From Bacillota bacterium (lineage in GTDB: Bacteria > Bacillota > Clostridia > Lachnospirales > CAG-274), in assembly GCA_017627115.1 (NCBI GenBank), contig JAGAHK010000089.1, forward strand, positions 1 through 8,653: a DNA stretch of 8,653 nt, in the 5' to 3' direction. The notes under the pieces are model-generated. The model was not told the origin of the DNA. It worked only from the letters and a program-made list of their open reading frames with translations, and did no database searches. The stretch's first letter is position 1. The number at the start of each line of letters is the position of its first letter. Position numbers and translations under genes: made by a program. Of this stretch, positions 1 to 7,356 are shown one piece after another.

Positions 1-2798
1 ATTGGTGCAGAAAACACGGCGAGAACTTCGATTACGGCTTTGTGGACACGGTGGAGCTTTCAAAGGTGCTTCTGCCCGATATGGAGCATTATAAGCTCGA
101 TCAGGTCTGTGATGAGCTTGGGGTGGAACTTCAGAACCATCACCGTGCAGTCGATGATGCAGAGGCGACCGCAGGCCTGTTTTTAAAGGAACTTGAAATA
201 CTTGCAAAAGAGGGCGTGACCACTCTCAAACAGGTGAACGAGTACGCCCAAAAGCATATAAATCCGCGTATGATACCCAAGTATTACCACATCATCATTC
301 TTGTGCAAAATATGAAGGGTCTGCGCAATCTGTACGAGCTGATCTCGGATACGCATATCAAATACTTCAACCGCAGACCGAAACTGCCGAAAAGCAGGCT
401 GATAGAAATGCGCGAGGGGCTTATTTTAGGCTCTGCGTGTGAGGCGGGCGATCTGTTCAACTATGTTTTTGACGGCTATGACGAGGAAATAATCAAACAG
501 ACGGTCGATTTTTACGACTATCTCGAAATACAGCCCATAGGCAACAACCGCTTTATGATAGGCAACCAAAGCAGAAGCGGTAAGTCGGTCGAAAACGAGG
601 AGGAGCTGCGCGAATTGAACCGCAAAATAGTGGCTTTGGGCGAAAAGTACAACAAACCCGTTGCCGCGACCTGCGATGCGCATTTCCTTGACCCCGGGGA
701 CGAGATATTCAGACGTATAGTGCAGACGGGCGAGGGCTTTGACGATGTTGACAACCAGCCGCCGCTTTTCTACCGCAATACGGAGGAGATGCTTGAAGAG
801 TTTGCATATCTCGGCGAGGAAAAGGCGTATGAGGTGGTGGTGACAAATACCAACCTTATTGCCGATTGGATAGGGGATGTAAACCCCGTTTACGAGGGTA
901 CCTGTCCGCCTAAAATGCCCAATGCGGACGAGGATCTGCGCCGCATAACACACGAAAGGGCGAAGGAGATATACGGCGACCCCCTGCCCGAAATAGTGGA
1001 AACAAGGCTCAATAAGGAGCTTGATTCTATAATCACACACGGTTTTGCCGTGCTTTACATAATAGCGCAGAAGCTTGTGTGGAACAGTATGGAAAACGGT
1101 TATATCGTTGGTTCGCGTGGCTCGGTCGGCAGTTCGTTTGCGGCGACCATGGCGGGCATAACCGAGGTAAATCCGCTTGATCCGCATTATATCTGTCCCA
1201 ACTGCAAGTACTCCGATTTTACCTCGGAGGAAGTTATTGCAAACGCAGGTAACTCGGGCTTTGACCTGCCCGATAAGGACTGTCCCGTCTGCGGTCATAA
1301 GTTAAGCAAAAACGGTCAGGCGATACCCTTTGAGACCTTCCTCGGTTTCAACGGCGATAAGGAACCCGATATCGACCTTAACTTCAGCGGTGAATACCAG
1401 CAGAGGGCGCACCGCTACTGCGAGACCCTCTTCGGTGACGGTCATGTGTTCAAAGCGGGCACGATAAGCTGTTTGCAGGACAAGACCGTCTTCGGCTATG
1501 TCGCAAAATACTGCGAGTCGCATAATATACATATGACGAACGCACAAAAAGCACGTCTTGTTGACGGCTGTCTCGGCGTAAAGCGCACCACGGGTCAGCA
1601 CCCCGGCGGTCTGATAATTGTGCCGAGTGACAATACCATTTACAACTTTACTGCCGTTCAGCGTCCTGCGAACGAATTTGAATCGGTGGTAAAAACAACA
1701 CATTTCGATTATCATTCGATACACGATAACCTGCTCAAACTTGATATGCTCGGTCATGATGTGCCGACCATAATACGTATGTACCACGATATTACGGGCT
1801 TTGACCCTCTTGATGTGCCTATGGACGATAAGGCGACCATTTCGCTTTTCACCTCGCCCGAGGCTCTCGGCGTTACCGAGGAGGATATAGGCTGCAATAC
1901 GGGTTCGCTTGGCCTGCCCGAGTTCGGTACGAGTTTCGTGCGCCAGATGCTTATGGAAACGAAGCCCAACAGCTTCTCCGACCTTGTCCGCATTTCGGGA
2001 CTTTCACACGGTACGGATGTCTGGACGAACAACGCACAGGACCTTGTGCGTGACGGTGTTGCGACCATTAAGGAGATAATACCCACCCGTGACGATATTA
2101 TGGTTTATCTTATCATAAAGGGCGTGGAAAAGGGCAAAGCCTTTGAAATAATGGAAAAGGTAAGAAAGGGCAAGGGGCTTACACCCGAGCATGAGGAGCT
2201 TATGCGTGCCCATGATGTGCCCGAATGGTATATCGAAAGCTGCAAGAAGATAAAGTATATGTTCCCGAAAGGCCATGCGGTGGCTTATGTTACAAATACC
2301 TTCCGTATCGGCTATTTCAAGATAAACTATCCCTACGCATTCTATGCTGCGCAGTTCTCCGTTAAGTATGAGGATTTCGACTACAATATCATGGCTTTCG
2401 GCAGGGACCGTGTGCTTGCAAAGATGAAAGAGATAGACGAAAAGGGCGATGAAAAGACCGCAAAGGACAAGTCTATGCGCACCACGCTGGAGCTTGTCAA
2501 TGAAATGTATGCGCGCGGTCTGAAATTTGTGCCGATGGATCTGTACAAGTCCGACCCGTTCAAGTTTAAGGTGACGGAGGACGGTCTTATGCCGCCGCTG
2601 TGTACCATACAGGGGCTTGGCGGTACGGCTGCCGAGGGCATAGCCGCCGCAAGGGAAGAAAGACCTTTTGACAATATCGAGGATTTCAGAAAACGCACGG
2701 GTCTGGGCAAAACGCTTATCCAGCTGCTGCGTGAAGCGCATATGTTTGACGGTATGGAAGAAAGCGACCAGCTTTCGCTGTTTACAATGATGAAATAA
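1..2798 (+). CDS. polC: DNA polymerase III alpha subunit, PolC type (5'-truncated by window edge)
   Basis: Replicative DNA polymerase of low-GC Gram-positives, with built-in 3'-5' proofreading exonuclease. The reading frame is open to the left edge (first full codon at 3, reading WCRKHGENFDYGF), so the true start lies upstream. A GTG at 42 is internal and not a start. Domains seen in order: the end of the DEDDh exonuclease with its HHRAVDDAEA motif (about 138-167); the second half of the split PHP domain (about 260-860, including ATCDAHFLDP); the palm/fingers region with GSRGSVGSSF (about 1111-1140); a zinc-binding pair CPNC (1194-1205) and CPVC (1281-1292); the catalytic aspartates in PDIDLNFSG (about 1365-1391); KRTTGQHPGG (about 1579-1608); and a C-terminal beta-clamp-binding motif QLSLF (2769-2783), five residues before the end. 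About 930 visible residues fit the last two thirds of a roughly 1,440-residue PolC. No frameshift or missing motif was noticed. It faces the minus-strand operon convergently. Confidence 0.97.
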   Translation, partial: WCRKHGENFDYGFVDTVELSKVLLPDMEHYKLDQVCDELGVELQNHHRAVDDAEATAGLFLKELEILAKEGVTTLKQVNEYAQKHINPRMIPKYYHIIILVQNMKGLRNLYELISDTHIKYFNRRPKLPKSRLIEMREGLILGSACEAGDLFNYVFDGYDEEIIKQTVDFYDYLEIQPIGNNRFMIGNQSRSGKSVENEEELRELNRKIVALGEKYNKPVAATCDAHFLDPGDEIFRRIVQTGEGFDDVDNQPPLFYRNTEEMLEEFAYLGEEKAYEVVVTNTNLIADWIGDVNPVYEGTCPPKMPNADEDLRRITHERAKEIYGDPLPEIVETRLNKELDSIITHGFAVLYIIAQKLVWNSMENGYIVGSRGSVGSSFAATMAGITEVNPLDPHYICPNCKYSDFTSEEVIANAGNSGFDLPDKDCPVCGHKLSKNGQAIPFETFLGFNGDKEPDIDLNFSGEYQQRAHRYCETLFGDGHVFKAGTISCLQDKTVFGYVAKYCESHNIHMTNAQKARLVDGCLGVKRTTGQHPGGLIIVPSDNTIYNFTAVQRPANEFESVVKTTHFDYHSIHDNLLKLDMLGHDVPTIIRMYHDITGFDPLDVPMDDKATISLFTSPEALGVTEEDIGCNTGSLGLPEFGTSFVRQMLMETKPNSFSDLVRISGLSHGTDVWTNNAQDLVRDGVATIKEIIPTRDDIMVYLIIKGVEKGKAFEIMEKVRKGKGLTPEHEELMRAHDVPEWYIESCKKIKYMFPKGHAVAYVTNTFRIGYFKINYPYAFYAAQFSVKYEDFDYNIMAFGRDRVLAKMKEIDEKGDEKTAKDKSMRTTLELVNEMYARGLKFVPMDLYKSDPFKFKVTEDGLMPPLCTIQGLGGTAAEGIAAAREERPFDNIEDFRKRTGLGKTLIQLLREAHMFDGMEESDQLSLFTMMK

Positions 2799-2818
2799 AA
2801 TGAAATAAGCTGAAATAA
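2791..2818 (+). repeat. Three tandem TGAAATAA units at the polC stop codon
   Basis: TGAAATAA occurs at 2791, 2801 and 2811, an exact 10-bp period. The first copy contains the polC TAA stop (2796-2798). The third supplies an in-frame TGA at 2811 as a backup stop. The last unit also provides the A-rich side that becomes the U-rich tail of the minus-strand terminator next to it. It looks like a short slippage duplication. Confidence 0.6.
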
Positions 2819-2870
2819 AAAAGGGACTGCCGCATTGAGAATATGATAATACTCAATGTTTCAGTCCCTT
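2811..2870 (-). terminator. Rho-independent terminator of the minus-strand operon (possibly bidirectional)
   Basis: AAGGGACTG (2821-2829) pairs with CAGTCCCTT (2862-2870). Inside it CATTGAG (2833-2839) pairs with CTCAATG (2852-2858) around a 12-nt loop, separated by a 3x3 internal loop. Read on the minus strand the stem is followed by TTTTTTATTTCA, a good U-tract, so it most likely ends the operon that finishes with rlmH at 2952. On the plus strand the tail (ATCTTGTCTG) is poor, so it would terminate polC only weakly. Confidence 0.8.
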
Positions 2871-2893
2871 ATCTTGTCTGATTCCCGTTAAAT

Positions 2894-2922
2894 GCCAATT
2901 GGCGAAAAGCCTGCTTTTCGCC
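2894..2922. repeat. Nested intergenic palindromes
   Basis: GCCAATTGGC (2894-2903) is a perfect 10-bp palindrome. It overlaps a perfect inverted repeat, GGCGAAAAGC (2901-2910) against GCTTTTCGCC (2913-2922), with a 2-nt centre. It has no U-tract of its own and lies directly upstream of the G5/C5 hairpin at 2926. Its core resembles the palindrome at 7247-7266, so it may belong to a dispersed intergenic repeat family. That is inference. Confidence 0.5.
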
Positions 2923-2925
2923 GGA

Positions 2926-2957
2926 GGGGGGAGCTTATGCGACCCCCGTTTTTATTT
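2926..2957 (+). terminator. Candidate Rho-independent terminator of polC
   Basis: A run of G (2926-2931) pairs with CCCCC (2943-2947) around an 11-12 nt loop, in which GC-TTAT-GC can add two more pairs. It is followed on the plus strand by GTTTTTATTT, a usable U-tract. It lies about 130 nt after the polC stop. The tail overlaps the last codons of the convergent rlmH gene. Confidence 0.65.
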
Positions 2958-3431
2958 GTGATATGGTTGATTATGGCTTATCCTTTGCGCCCTGTACAGC
3001 TGTTCAAGCAGTATCACACGCATCAGCTGGTGCGGAAAAGTCATTTTTGAAAAGCTTAAGCTGTAGTCCGAGCGTTTGGCTATCTCTTTTCCGAGACCGA
3101 GCGAGCCGCCTATAACAAAGGTCAGATGGCTGTTTCCGCGTGTCAGGGTATCGTCGATAAAGCGGCTCAACTCCACGCTGTCAAGCTGTTTTCCGCCTAT
3201 ATCGAGCGTTATGACATAACTGTTCGGGTTTATCGCCTTTAAAAGCCGCTGTGCCTCTGTGTTTTTTATCTGCTCTTCAAGGGCGGCGGAGGCATTGTCG
3301 GGCGTTTTCTCGTCCTCTACCTGCTTTATCTCGATATTTGCGTATGCCGACAGCCTTTTTATATACTCGTCTATCGCCATTGTATAGAATTTTTCCTTGA
3401 TCTTGCCTACACAGGCTATTGTTATCTTCAT
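2952..3431 (-). CDS. rlmH: 23S rRNA (pseudouridine1915-N3)-methyltransferase RlmH
   Basis: SPOUT-superfamily methyltransferase that uses S-adenosylmethionine to methylate pseudouridine 1915 in helix 69 of 23S rRNA, acting on assembled ribosomes in the cytoplasm. The 159-residue product matches the usual family length of about 155-160. Family hallmarks are visible: N-terminal MKITIACVGKIKEKF, VITLDIGG (73-80), the SAM-binding knot loop FVIGGSLGLG (105-114), LSFSKMTFPHQLMRVILLEQLYRA (125-148 region) and the conserved tail NQPYHK. The ATG (3429-3431) overlaps the upstream vanZ-like stop in an ATGA arrangement with GGAAG just upstream, so translational coupling is likely. It is the last gene of the minus-strand operon, and the hairpin at 2821-2870 follows it. 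The identification is firm. Confidence 0.97.
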   Translation of the reverse strand: MKITIACVGKIKEKFYTMAIDEYIKRLSAYANIEIKQVEDEKTPDNASAALEEQIKNTEAQRLLKAINPNSYVITLDIGGKQLDSVELSRFIDDTLTRGNSHLTFVIGGSLGLGKEIAKRSDYSLSFSKMTFPHQLMRVILLEQLYRAQRISHNQPYHK

Positions 3432-3931
3432 TGTTCTTCCACCGCTTTTCGCCTGCTTTTAAATCTCTTTACGGCATACACTATGCACATCATAAGAAAT
3501 GCGCCGCAAAGGTCTATGCACACATCCTCGAATTTTCCTTCGCGCTTTATAAGTTTTTGGTGTATCTCGTCAAAAATGCCGTATACAAAGCAGAAAATAA
3601 GTGTGAACATAACGCAGAAATACTCGTTTTTGTCATACTCGTTTTTCAGCAGAAAAATAAACAGCGCAAGGAAGGCATAGAGAAACAAATGCGCGCTTTT
3701 CCTTATGTATTTTTGTATTTTGCTGTTCAGCTTTTTTATATAGCTTTCCTTTTCCTTATCGTCCTTGAACTCTTTTTTTACGTTTTCCTTTGCGGCATTC
3801 TGTACGGGCTTGACTATTATATCGCTTGTGGCGATAGTCTGCTTGTAGGTCTGTGCGGAAAAAGCGTATATGGTTATAAGCATCAGAACAGACATAAGAA
3901 AGTAAAGTCTTTTGGCTTTATTGTTTTGCAT
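3428..3931 (-). CDS. VanZ-family membrane protein
   Basis: A 167-residue integral membrane protein of the VanZ-like family. VanZ itself gives low-level teicoplanin resistance, but most chromosomal members have no proven role. Predicted helices lie at about residues 9-27, 79-95, 103-120 and 136-155. Between the first two is a charged, lysine-rich stretch (about 45-78). Family signatures are seen in order: FSAQ after the first helix (24-27), RKSAHLFLYAFLALF (77-91), FDEIHQ (120-125), and the G/D pattern around D136, D140 and G143. The start ATG is preceded by AAGGA with a 7-nt spacer. The gene sits 26 bp after pcrA and overlaps rlmH by 4 bp, so it is in the operon. The specific substrate or function cannot be read from sequence, and there is no van resistance cluster around it. 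Confidence 0.9.
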   Translation of the reverse strand: MQNNKAKRLYFLMSVLMLITIYAFSAQTYKQTIATSDIIVKPVQNAAKENVKKEFKDDKEKESYIKKLNSKIQKYIRKSAHLFLYAFLALFIFLLKNEYDKNEYFCVMFTLIFCFVYGIFDEIHQKLIKREGKFEDVCIDLCGAFLMMCIVYAVKRFKSRRKAVEEQ

Positions 3932-3957
3932 TATAATATCCTTAAATCAGCATTTCC

Positions 3958-6174
3958 TTAAATCTTTTTAAGTCTTGCAAGCTTTGCCATCAGCTTTTTG
4001 GTGCCTGCGGGGAAATCGGCGGTCACTTCGTAATCTGCGCCTGCGGGGCTTATATTCGTAACTGTGCCTATGCCGAATTTCATATGCCTTACCTTGTCGC
4101 CGACCTCAAAATCAAGCTTGAGATCTTTTGGCGCGGGCATGGCATATGCCGACGGCTTTGTCATATAGCGCGTTTGCGGTACATAACGCTGCGCCGCGGG
4201 CTTTGGTATGGGTACTGCGCCCGTATTCTGTTTTGGCGCCGCACTGTCCTGCACTTCTATGAGCGGCTTGGGCAGCTCTTTCAGAAAATCCGACGGCGCG
4301 TTGTACTGCGTTTCACCGTATGTCATCCTGCTTTTTGAGCAGGTTATGTAAAGCTTGCGCTTTGCGCGTGTTATGCCTACATAGCAAAGACGGCGCTCCT
4401 CCTCCATAGCGGAAAGAGTCTCGGACTGCATAGCACGGAAACCGGGAAAAATGCCGTTTTCGCAGGCAGCCATAAACACCGTGTCAAACTCCAGACCCTT
4501 TGAACTGTGCAGTGTCATAAGCACGACCGCATCCTCGTTTTCTTCAAGACCGTCAACATCGGCTACAAGGGCAACATCTTCAAGGAAGCCCTCAAGACCC
4601 GCCTGTCCGCTCGGGGATTCTACAAACTCCGCAGCCTTGCTCACAAGCTCTTCAAGGTTGTCAAGCCTGCCGAGTGACTCCTCGGTGTTCTCGCCCAAAA
4701 GCTCGTCACGGTAGCCGCTTTCTTCAAGTATGCCCTTTATAAGCTCGCCAACCTGCATATCGGGCGCATTTTGTATAAATTTATTTATAAATTCGTAAAA
4801 CAGGTAAACAGGCTTTGCCTTTGTCTTTATATCGGGTATCATCTCGGGCATACTCAAAACGCTCAAAAGCGGCTGACCGCTTTCCTCGCAGTAATTAAGC
4901 ACCTTTTCCACCGTGGCATCGCCTATGCCGCGCTTCGGTACATTGATTATGCGCGAGAATGATATGGTATCATTCGGGTTTGATATGAATTTAAGGTAGG
5001 CAAGGATATCTCTTATCTCCTTGCGGTCATAAAAGCGCGTGCCGCCCAAAAGACGGTAGGGGATAGCTGCTTTCACAAAGGCTTCCTCAAATACGCGCGA
5101 TATGGCGTTGTTTCTGTAAAGTATGGCAAAATCACCGTAGGACTTGCCGTCCTCGTGTGCATCCTTTATCTGCTTTGCGGTATACAGTGCCTCGGTCTTG
5201 TCGTCGGGCGCACGGTAAAGCGTTATCTTTTCGCCGCTGTCCTGCTCCGTCCACAGGCTTTTCGCCTTTCTTGCGGCATTGTTTTTGATGACTGCGTTTG
5301 CCGAGTTAAGTATATTCTGTGACGAACGGTAGTTCTGTTCAAGCTTTATGACCTGCGTGTTCGGGAAATCGTCCTCAAAATTGAGTATGTTTCGTATATC
5401 TGCGCCACGCCAGCCGTAAATGCTCTGGTCGTCATCGCCGACTGCACAAAGGTTTCTGTACTTTGCCGCAAGCAGCTTTATCAGCTGATACTGCGAAGCA
5501 TTGGTATCCTGGTACTCATCGACCATTATATAGCGGAAACGGTCCTGATATTTTTCAAGCACCTCGGGGAAGCTCTGAAATAGTATTACCGTCTTGAAAA
5601 TAAGGTCGTCAAAATCAAGCGCGTTGTTGTCTTTCAGGTGGTTCTGATACATCTCGTAAAGTTCTGCCACCTTTTTCATACGGAAGTCCTTTTCATTTTG
5701 TATCATATAATCCTTCGGGCTTACAAGTGCATCTTTCTGCTTGCTTATCTCGCCCAGCACGTATTTTATCGGGTAGACCTTATCGTTTATGTTATGCGCC
5801 TTGTACAGGTTTTTCATAAGGCGCAGGCTGTCGTCCGCATCAAAAATGGTAAACTTGTTCGTGTAGCCGAGTTTTTCTATATCGCGGCGGAGTATGCGCA
5901 CGCAGGTAGAGTGGAAGGTGCTTACCCATACATCTTTTCCGCCCTCGCAAAGTGCAGAAACACGCTCTTTCATTTCCCTTGCGGCCTTGTTGGTGAAAGT
6001 TATCGCAAGAATATTGAACGGGCGCACGCCTTTTGATATAAGGTAGGCGATACGGTGTGTCAGCACGCGCGTTTTGCCCGAACCTGCGCCTGCAAGCAGC
6101 AGCAGCGGACCTTCGGTGGTCAGTACGGCCTGCTTTTGCATGGGGTTAAGCTTATCTATCATCTCATTTATCAT
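3958..6174 (-). CDS. pcrA: ATP-dependent DNA helicase PcrA (UvrD/Rep family, SF1A)
   Basis: A 3'-5' superfamily 1 helicase. In Gram-positives PcrA acts in excision repair, plasmid replication, clearing of recombination filaments and resolving replication-transcription conflicts. All motifs are intact in the 738-residue product: Q motif LNPMQKQAV (9-17), Walker A GAGSGKT (29-35), Ia ITFTNKAAREM (58-68), Ib STFHSTC (85-91), II VDEYQDT (218-224), III GDDDQSIYGWRGA (246-258), IV EQNYRSS (279-285), V TLHSSKGLEFD (554-564) and VI VGITRAK (599-605). After a flexible Pro/Ala-rich linker (about 635-685), the C-terminus VGDKVRHMKFGIGTV (691-705) is the Tudor-like domain known to bind RNA polymerase. 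The start is supported by AGGAG with a 7-nt spacer, and the ATG overlaps the yerC stop as ATGA. In Bacillus, yerC-pcrB-pcrA-ligA is the usual order; here pcrB is absent and ligA does not follow. Confidence 0.97.
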   Translation of the reverse strand: MINEMIDKLNPMQKQAVLTTEGPLLLLAGAGSGKTRVLTHRIAYLISKGVRPFNILAITFTNKAAREMKERVSALCEGGKDVWVSTFHSTCVRILRRDIEKLGYTNKFTIFDADDSLRLMKNLYKAHNINDKVYPIKYVLGEISKQKDALVSPKDYMIQNEKDFRMKKVAELYEMYQNHLKDNNALDFDDLIFKTVILFQSFPEVLEKYQDRFRYIMVDEYQDTNASQYQLIKLLAAKYRNLCAVGDDDQSIYGWRGADIRNILNFEDDFPNTQVIKLEQNYRSSQNILNSANAVIKNNAARKAKSLWTEQDSGEKITLYRAPDDKTEALYTAKQIKDAHEDGKSYGDFAILYRNNAISRVFEEAFVKAAIPYRLLGGTRFYDRKEIRDILAYLKFISNPNDTISFSRIINVPKRGIGDATVEKVLNYCEESGQPLLSVLSMPEMIPDIKTKAKPVYLFYEFINKFIQNAPDMQVGELIKGILEESGYRDELLGENTEESLGRLDNLEELVSKAAEFVESPSGQAGLEGFLEDVALVADVDGLEENEDAVVLMTLHSSKGLEFDTVFMAACENGIFPGFRAMQSETLSAMEEERRLCYVGITRAKRKLYITCSKSRMTYGETQYNAPSDFLKELPKPLIEVQDSAAPKQNTGAVPIPKPAAQRYVPQTRYMTKPSAYAMPAPKDLKLDFEVGDKVRHMKFGIGTVTNISPAGADYEVTADFPAGTKKLMAKLARLKKI

Positions 6175-6464
6175 TTTTCTTCTCCTAAACGCTCTAATAC
6201 TGTTTTATAGCCGCCCTCACCATAGTTAAGGCAGCGGTTCACACGGCTTATTGTCGCTGTCGATGCGCCTGTTTTTGCGGCTATCTCGCTGTATGTTATG
6301 CCATTTTGCAGCATACGCGCCACCTCAAAACGCTGTGCAAGCGACTGTATTTCATGTATGGTGCAGATGTCCTCAAAAAAAGCATAACATTCTTCAACGG
6401 TCTGCAACTGCAAAATGCCGTCAAACAGCCTGTCGGCGGCTTCGTTTTTTATCTTCTCGTTCAT
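6171..6464 (-). CDS. yerC: YerC/TrpR-like DNA-binding regulator
   Basis: A 97-residue all-helical protein of the YerC/YecD group within the TrpR superfamily. It is probably a cytoplasmic, dimeric DNA-binding protein. The helix-turn-helix is visible at about residues 56-78 (TYSEIAAKTGASTATISRVNRCL), preceded by the family segment AQRFEVARMLQNG (43-55) and followed by LNYGEGGY (79-86). The start ATG (6462-6464) has AGGAG with a 7-nt spacer and lies one base after the stop of the upstream PHP gene. The stop overlaps the pcrA start. Next to pcrA is the family's typical neighbourhood in Firmicutes. Its regulon is not known from the sequence; autoregulation of this operon is possible but not shown. 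The name yerC is assigned from family resemblance and position. Confidence 0.9.
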   Translation of the reverse strand: MNEKIKNEAADRLFDGILQLQTVEECYAFFEDICTIHEIQSLAQRFEVARMLQNGITYSEIAAKTGASTATISRVNRCLNYGEGGYKTVLERLGEEK

Positions 6465-6465
6465 A

Positions 6466-7200
6466 TTACGGCTCCTGTGGCTTCAAGAATTTGTATAAAA
6501 ATTCGGGGTCAGTGTTTACAATAAGCTCATCGGGGAAATCCGCCTCTTTCAAAAGCGGCTCAATGCGTGAAAAATCGCCGATAAGCGAATAGAAATGCGC
6601 ATCGCTGCCCAGAATAACGGGCATACCCTGTTTTTTGCACTCCAAAAGCAATTCAAGGGTCATCGGTTCACCGCCGTGCCTGCCGTTTTTCGGGCTGTAG
6701 GATGCGTTGTTTATCTCCAAAAGCACGTGGTTGTCCCTTGCGCACGATACGGTTTTGTGTATGTCAAAGGGATAGCGAGGGTCGCAGGGATGACCTATGA
6801 TATTGACATAGGGATTTTTGATGGCGTTTATAAGCGCCTGCGTGTTCTCCTCTTCGCCCGAGGGTGCAATGCAAGGCGGATGCAGGCTTGCAATGGCGTA
6901 GTCGAGCCTTTTGAGACAGTATTCCTTTAAATCGACCGTGCCGTCAATGTCTGTTATGTTCAGCTCCGCACCGAATAAAAACTTAAGCTCGCCGAATTGA
7001 CGGGGTATTATGGGGCAGTTTATAAAAAAGTATTCGTGGGTGGAGTGGGGCATTTCGGGCGCATGCTCACTCAGACCGAGTATCGCAAGACCGATGCTTT
7101 GCGCATATTCCACGTTTTCTTTTATAGTGCTGTAAGCGTGACCGCCCGCAACGGAGTGGGTGTGCAGGTCGATCGGGTATTTTAACTTTGTTGAAAGCAT
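6466..7200 (-). CDS. PHP-domain phosphoesterase, YcdX-like
   Basis: A 244-residue single-domain PHP metallo-phosphoesterase of the YcdX type, a predicted cytoplasmic phosphatase with a trinuclear metal site. Nine candidate metal ligands are present with YcdX-like spacing: H13 and H15 (DLHTHS), H21 (GHAYST), H46 (SEHAPEMPHS), E79 (GAELNI), H107 (SLHPP), H137 (GHPCDPR), D200 and H202 (GSDAHF). Length also matches the roughly 245-residue E. coli protein. The start is placed at 7200, not at an upstream in-frame TTG (7257), because GAGG (7208-7211) sits 7 nt before this ATG and the longer version would run through a hairpin and add an unrelated leader. It is the first gene of the operon, one base ahead of yerC. 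The physiological substrate is unknown. Histidinol-phosphatase (HisK) is a related alternative, but no his genes are nearby. Confidence 0.9.
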   Translation of the reverse strand: MLSTKLKYPIDLHTHSVAGGHAYSTIKENVEYAQSIGLAILGLSEHAPEMPHSTHEYFFINCPIIPRQFGELKFLFGAELNITDIDGTVDLKEYCLKRLDYAIASLHPPCIAPSGEEENTQALINAIKNPYVNIIGHPCDPRYPFDIHKTVSCARDNHVLLEINNASYSPKNGRHGGEPMTLELLLECKKQGMPVILGSDAHFYSLIGDFSRIEPLLKEADFPDELIVNTDPEFLYKFLKPQEP

Positions 7201-7201
7201 T

Positions 7202-7215
7202 GAAAGACCTCTTTC
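7202..7215 (-). promoter_or_regulatory. Ribosome binding site deciding the PHP gene start, inside a small inverted repeat
   Basis: Read on the minus strand, GAAAGAGGTCTTTC ends two bases before the ATG at 7200. GAGG (7211-7208) is a Shine-Dalgarno core with a 7-nt spacer. GAAAG and CTTTC can pair around AGGT, which places part of the site in a loop. The stem is short and AU-rich, so an effect on initiation is uncertain. Confidence 0.6.
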
Positions 7216-7236
7216 TTTATGAATGAAAGTAATAAC

Positions 7237-7276
7237 GGGGGCGAGCCTAAAAAGCAAGCTTTTTAGACTCTTACCC
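7237..7276 (-). promoter_or_regulatory. Hairpin at the predicted 5' end of the operon transcript
   Basis: CTAAAAAGC (7247-7255) is complementary to GCTTTTTAG (7258-7266). The stem extends through GAG/CTC (7243-7245 with 7268-7270) past one mismatch, and through GGG/CCC further out (CCC at 7274-7276). With the extended -10 at 7283-7291, transcription would start near 7276, so the RNA would open with this hairpin. On the minus strand it is followed by GCCCCCGTTATTAC and no U-tract, so it is not a normal terminator for this operon. It could protect the 5' end. Confidence 0.5.
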
Positions 7277-7282
7277 TTTTCG

Positions 7283-7291
7283 ATTATAACA
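7283..7291 (-). promoter_or_regulatory. Extended -10 promoter for the PHP-yerC-pcrA-vanZ-rlmH operon
   Basis: The minus strand reads TGTTATAAT, a perfect TGN plus TATAAT extended -10 element. The -35 region at 17 bp spacing (TGTTCT) is weak, which is typical of extended -10 promoters. The predicted start of transcription is near 7276, giving a leader of about 76 nt before the PHP gene ATG. Confidence 0.6.
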
Positions 7292-7333
7292 TACTTCCGT
7301 TAAAAAGAACAGAGTTATTTTCTTTTTTACGGA

Positions 7334-7356
7334 ATAATTATTTGCCATAATTATTT
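7334..7356. repeat. AT-rich 10-bp direct repeat between divergent genes
   Basis: ATAATTATTT occurs at 7334-7343 and again at 7347-7356, separated by GCC. The first copy overlaps a perfect palindrome, AATAATTATT (7333-7342). It lies between the leftward operon promoter and the rightward gene at 7446. It could be an UP element or an operator, or simply AT-rich sequence. Confidence 0.35.

Noticed and set aside
426..2741. Several long minus-strand open frames inside polC
   Set aside because: They are antisense to a coding frame with all PolC motifs, show no ribosome binding sites or recognisable domains, and result from codon bias.
2811..2957. Insertion-sequence remnant between polC and rlmH
   Set aside because: The palindromes are explained mainly as terminators of the two convergent genes. 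No target-site duplication or transposase fragment is visible.
3428..3931. Glycopeptide-resistance locus suggested by the VanZ-like gene
   Set aside because: No vanH, vanA-type ligase, vanX or vanRS is nearby. The gene sits in a housekeeping operon, and most chromosomal VanZ-family members are not linked to resistance.
3419..3961. A plus-strand open frame of 180 codons, longer than the gene opposite it
   Set aside because: It lies antisense to the VanZ-like gene. The minus-strand frame has VanZ-family motifs, a Shine-Dalgarno site and operon spacing; the plus frame has none of these.
7201..7257. In-frame upstream TTG extension of the PHP gene
   Set aside because: It would add 19 residues unlike the family N-terminus and run through the hairpin. 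The ATG at 7200 has a well-spaced GAGG and gives metal ligands at YcdX-like positions.
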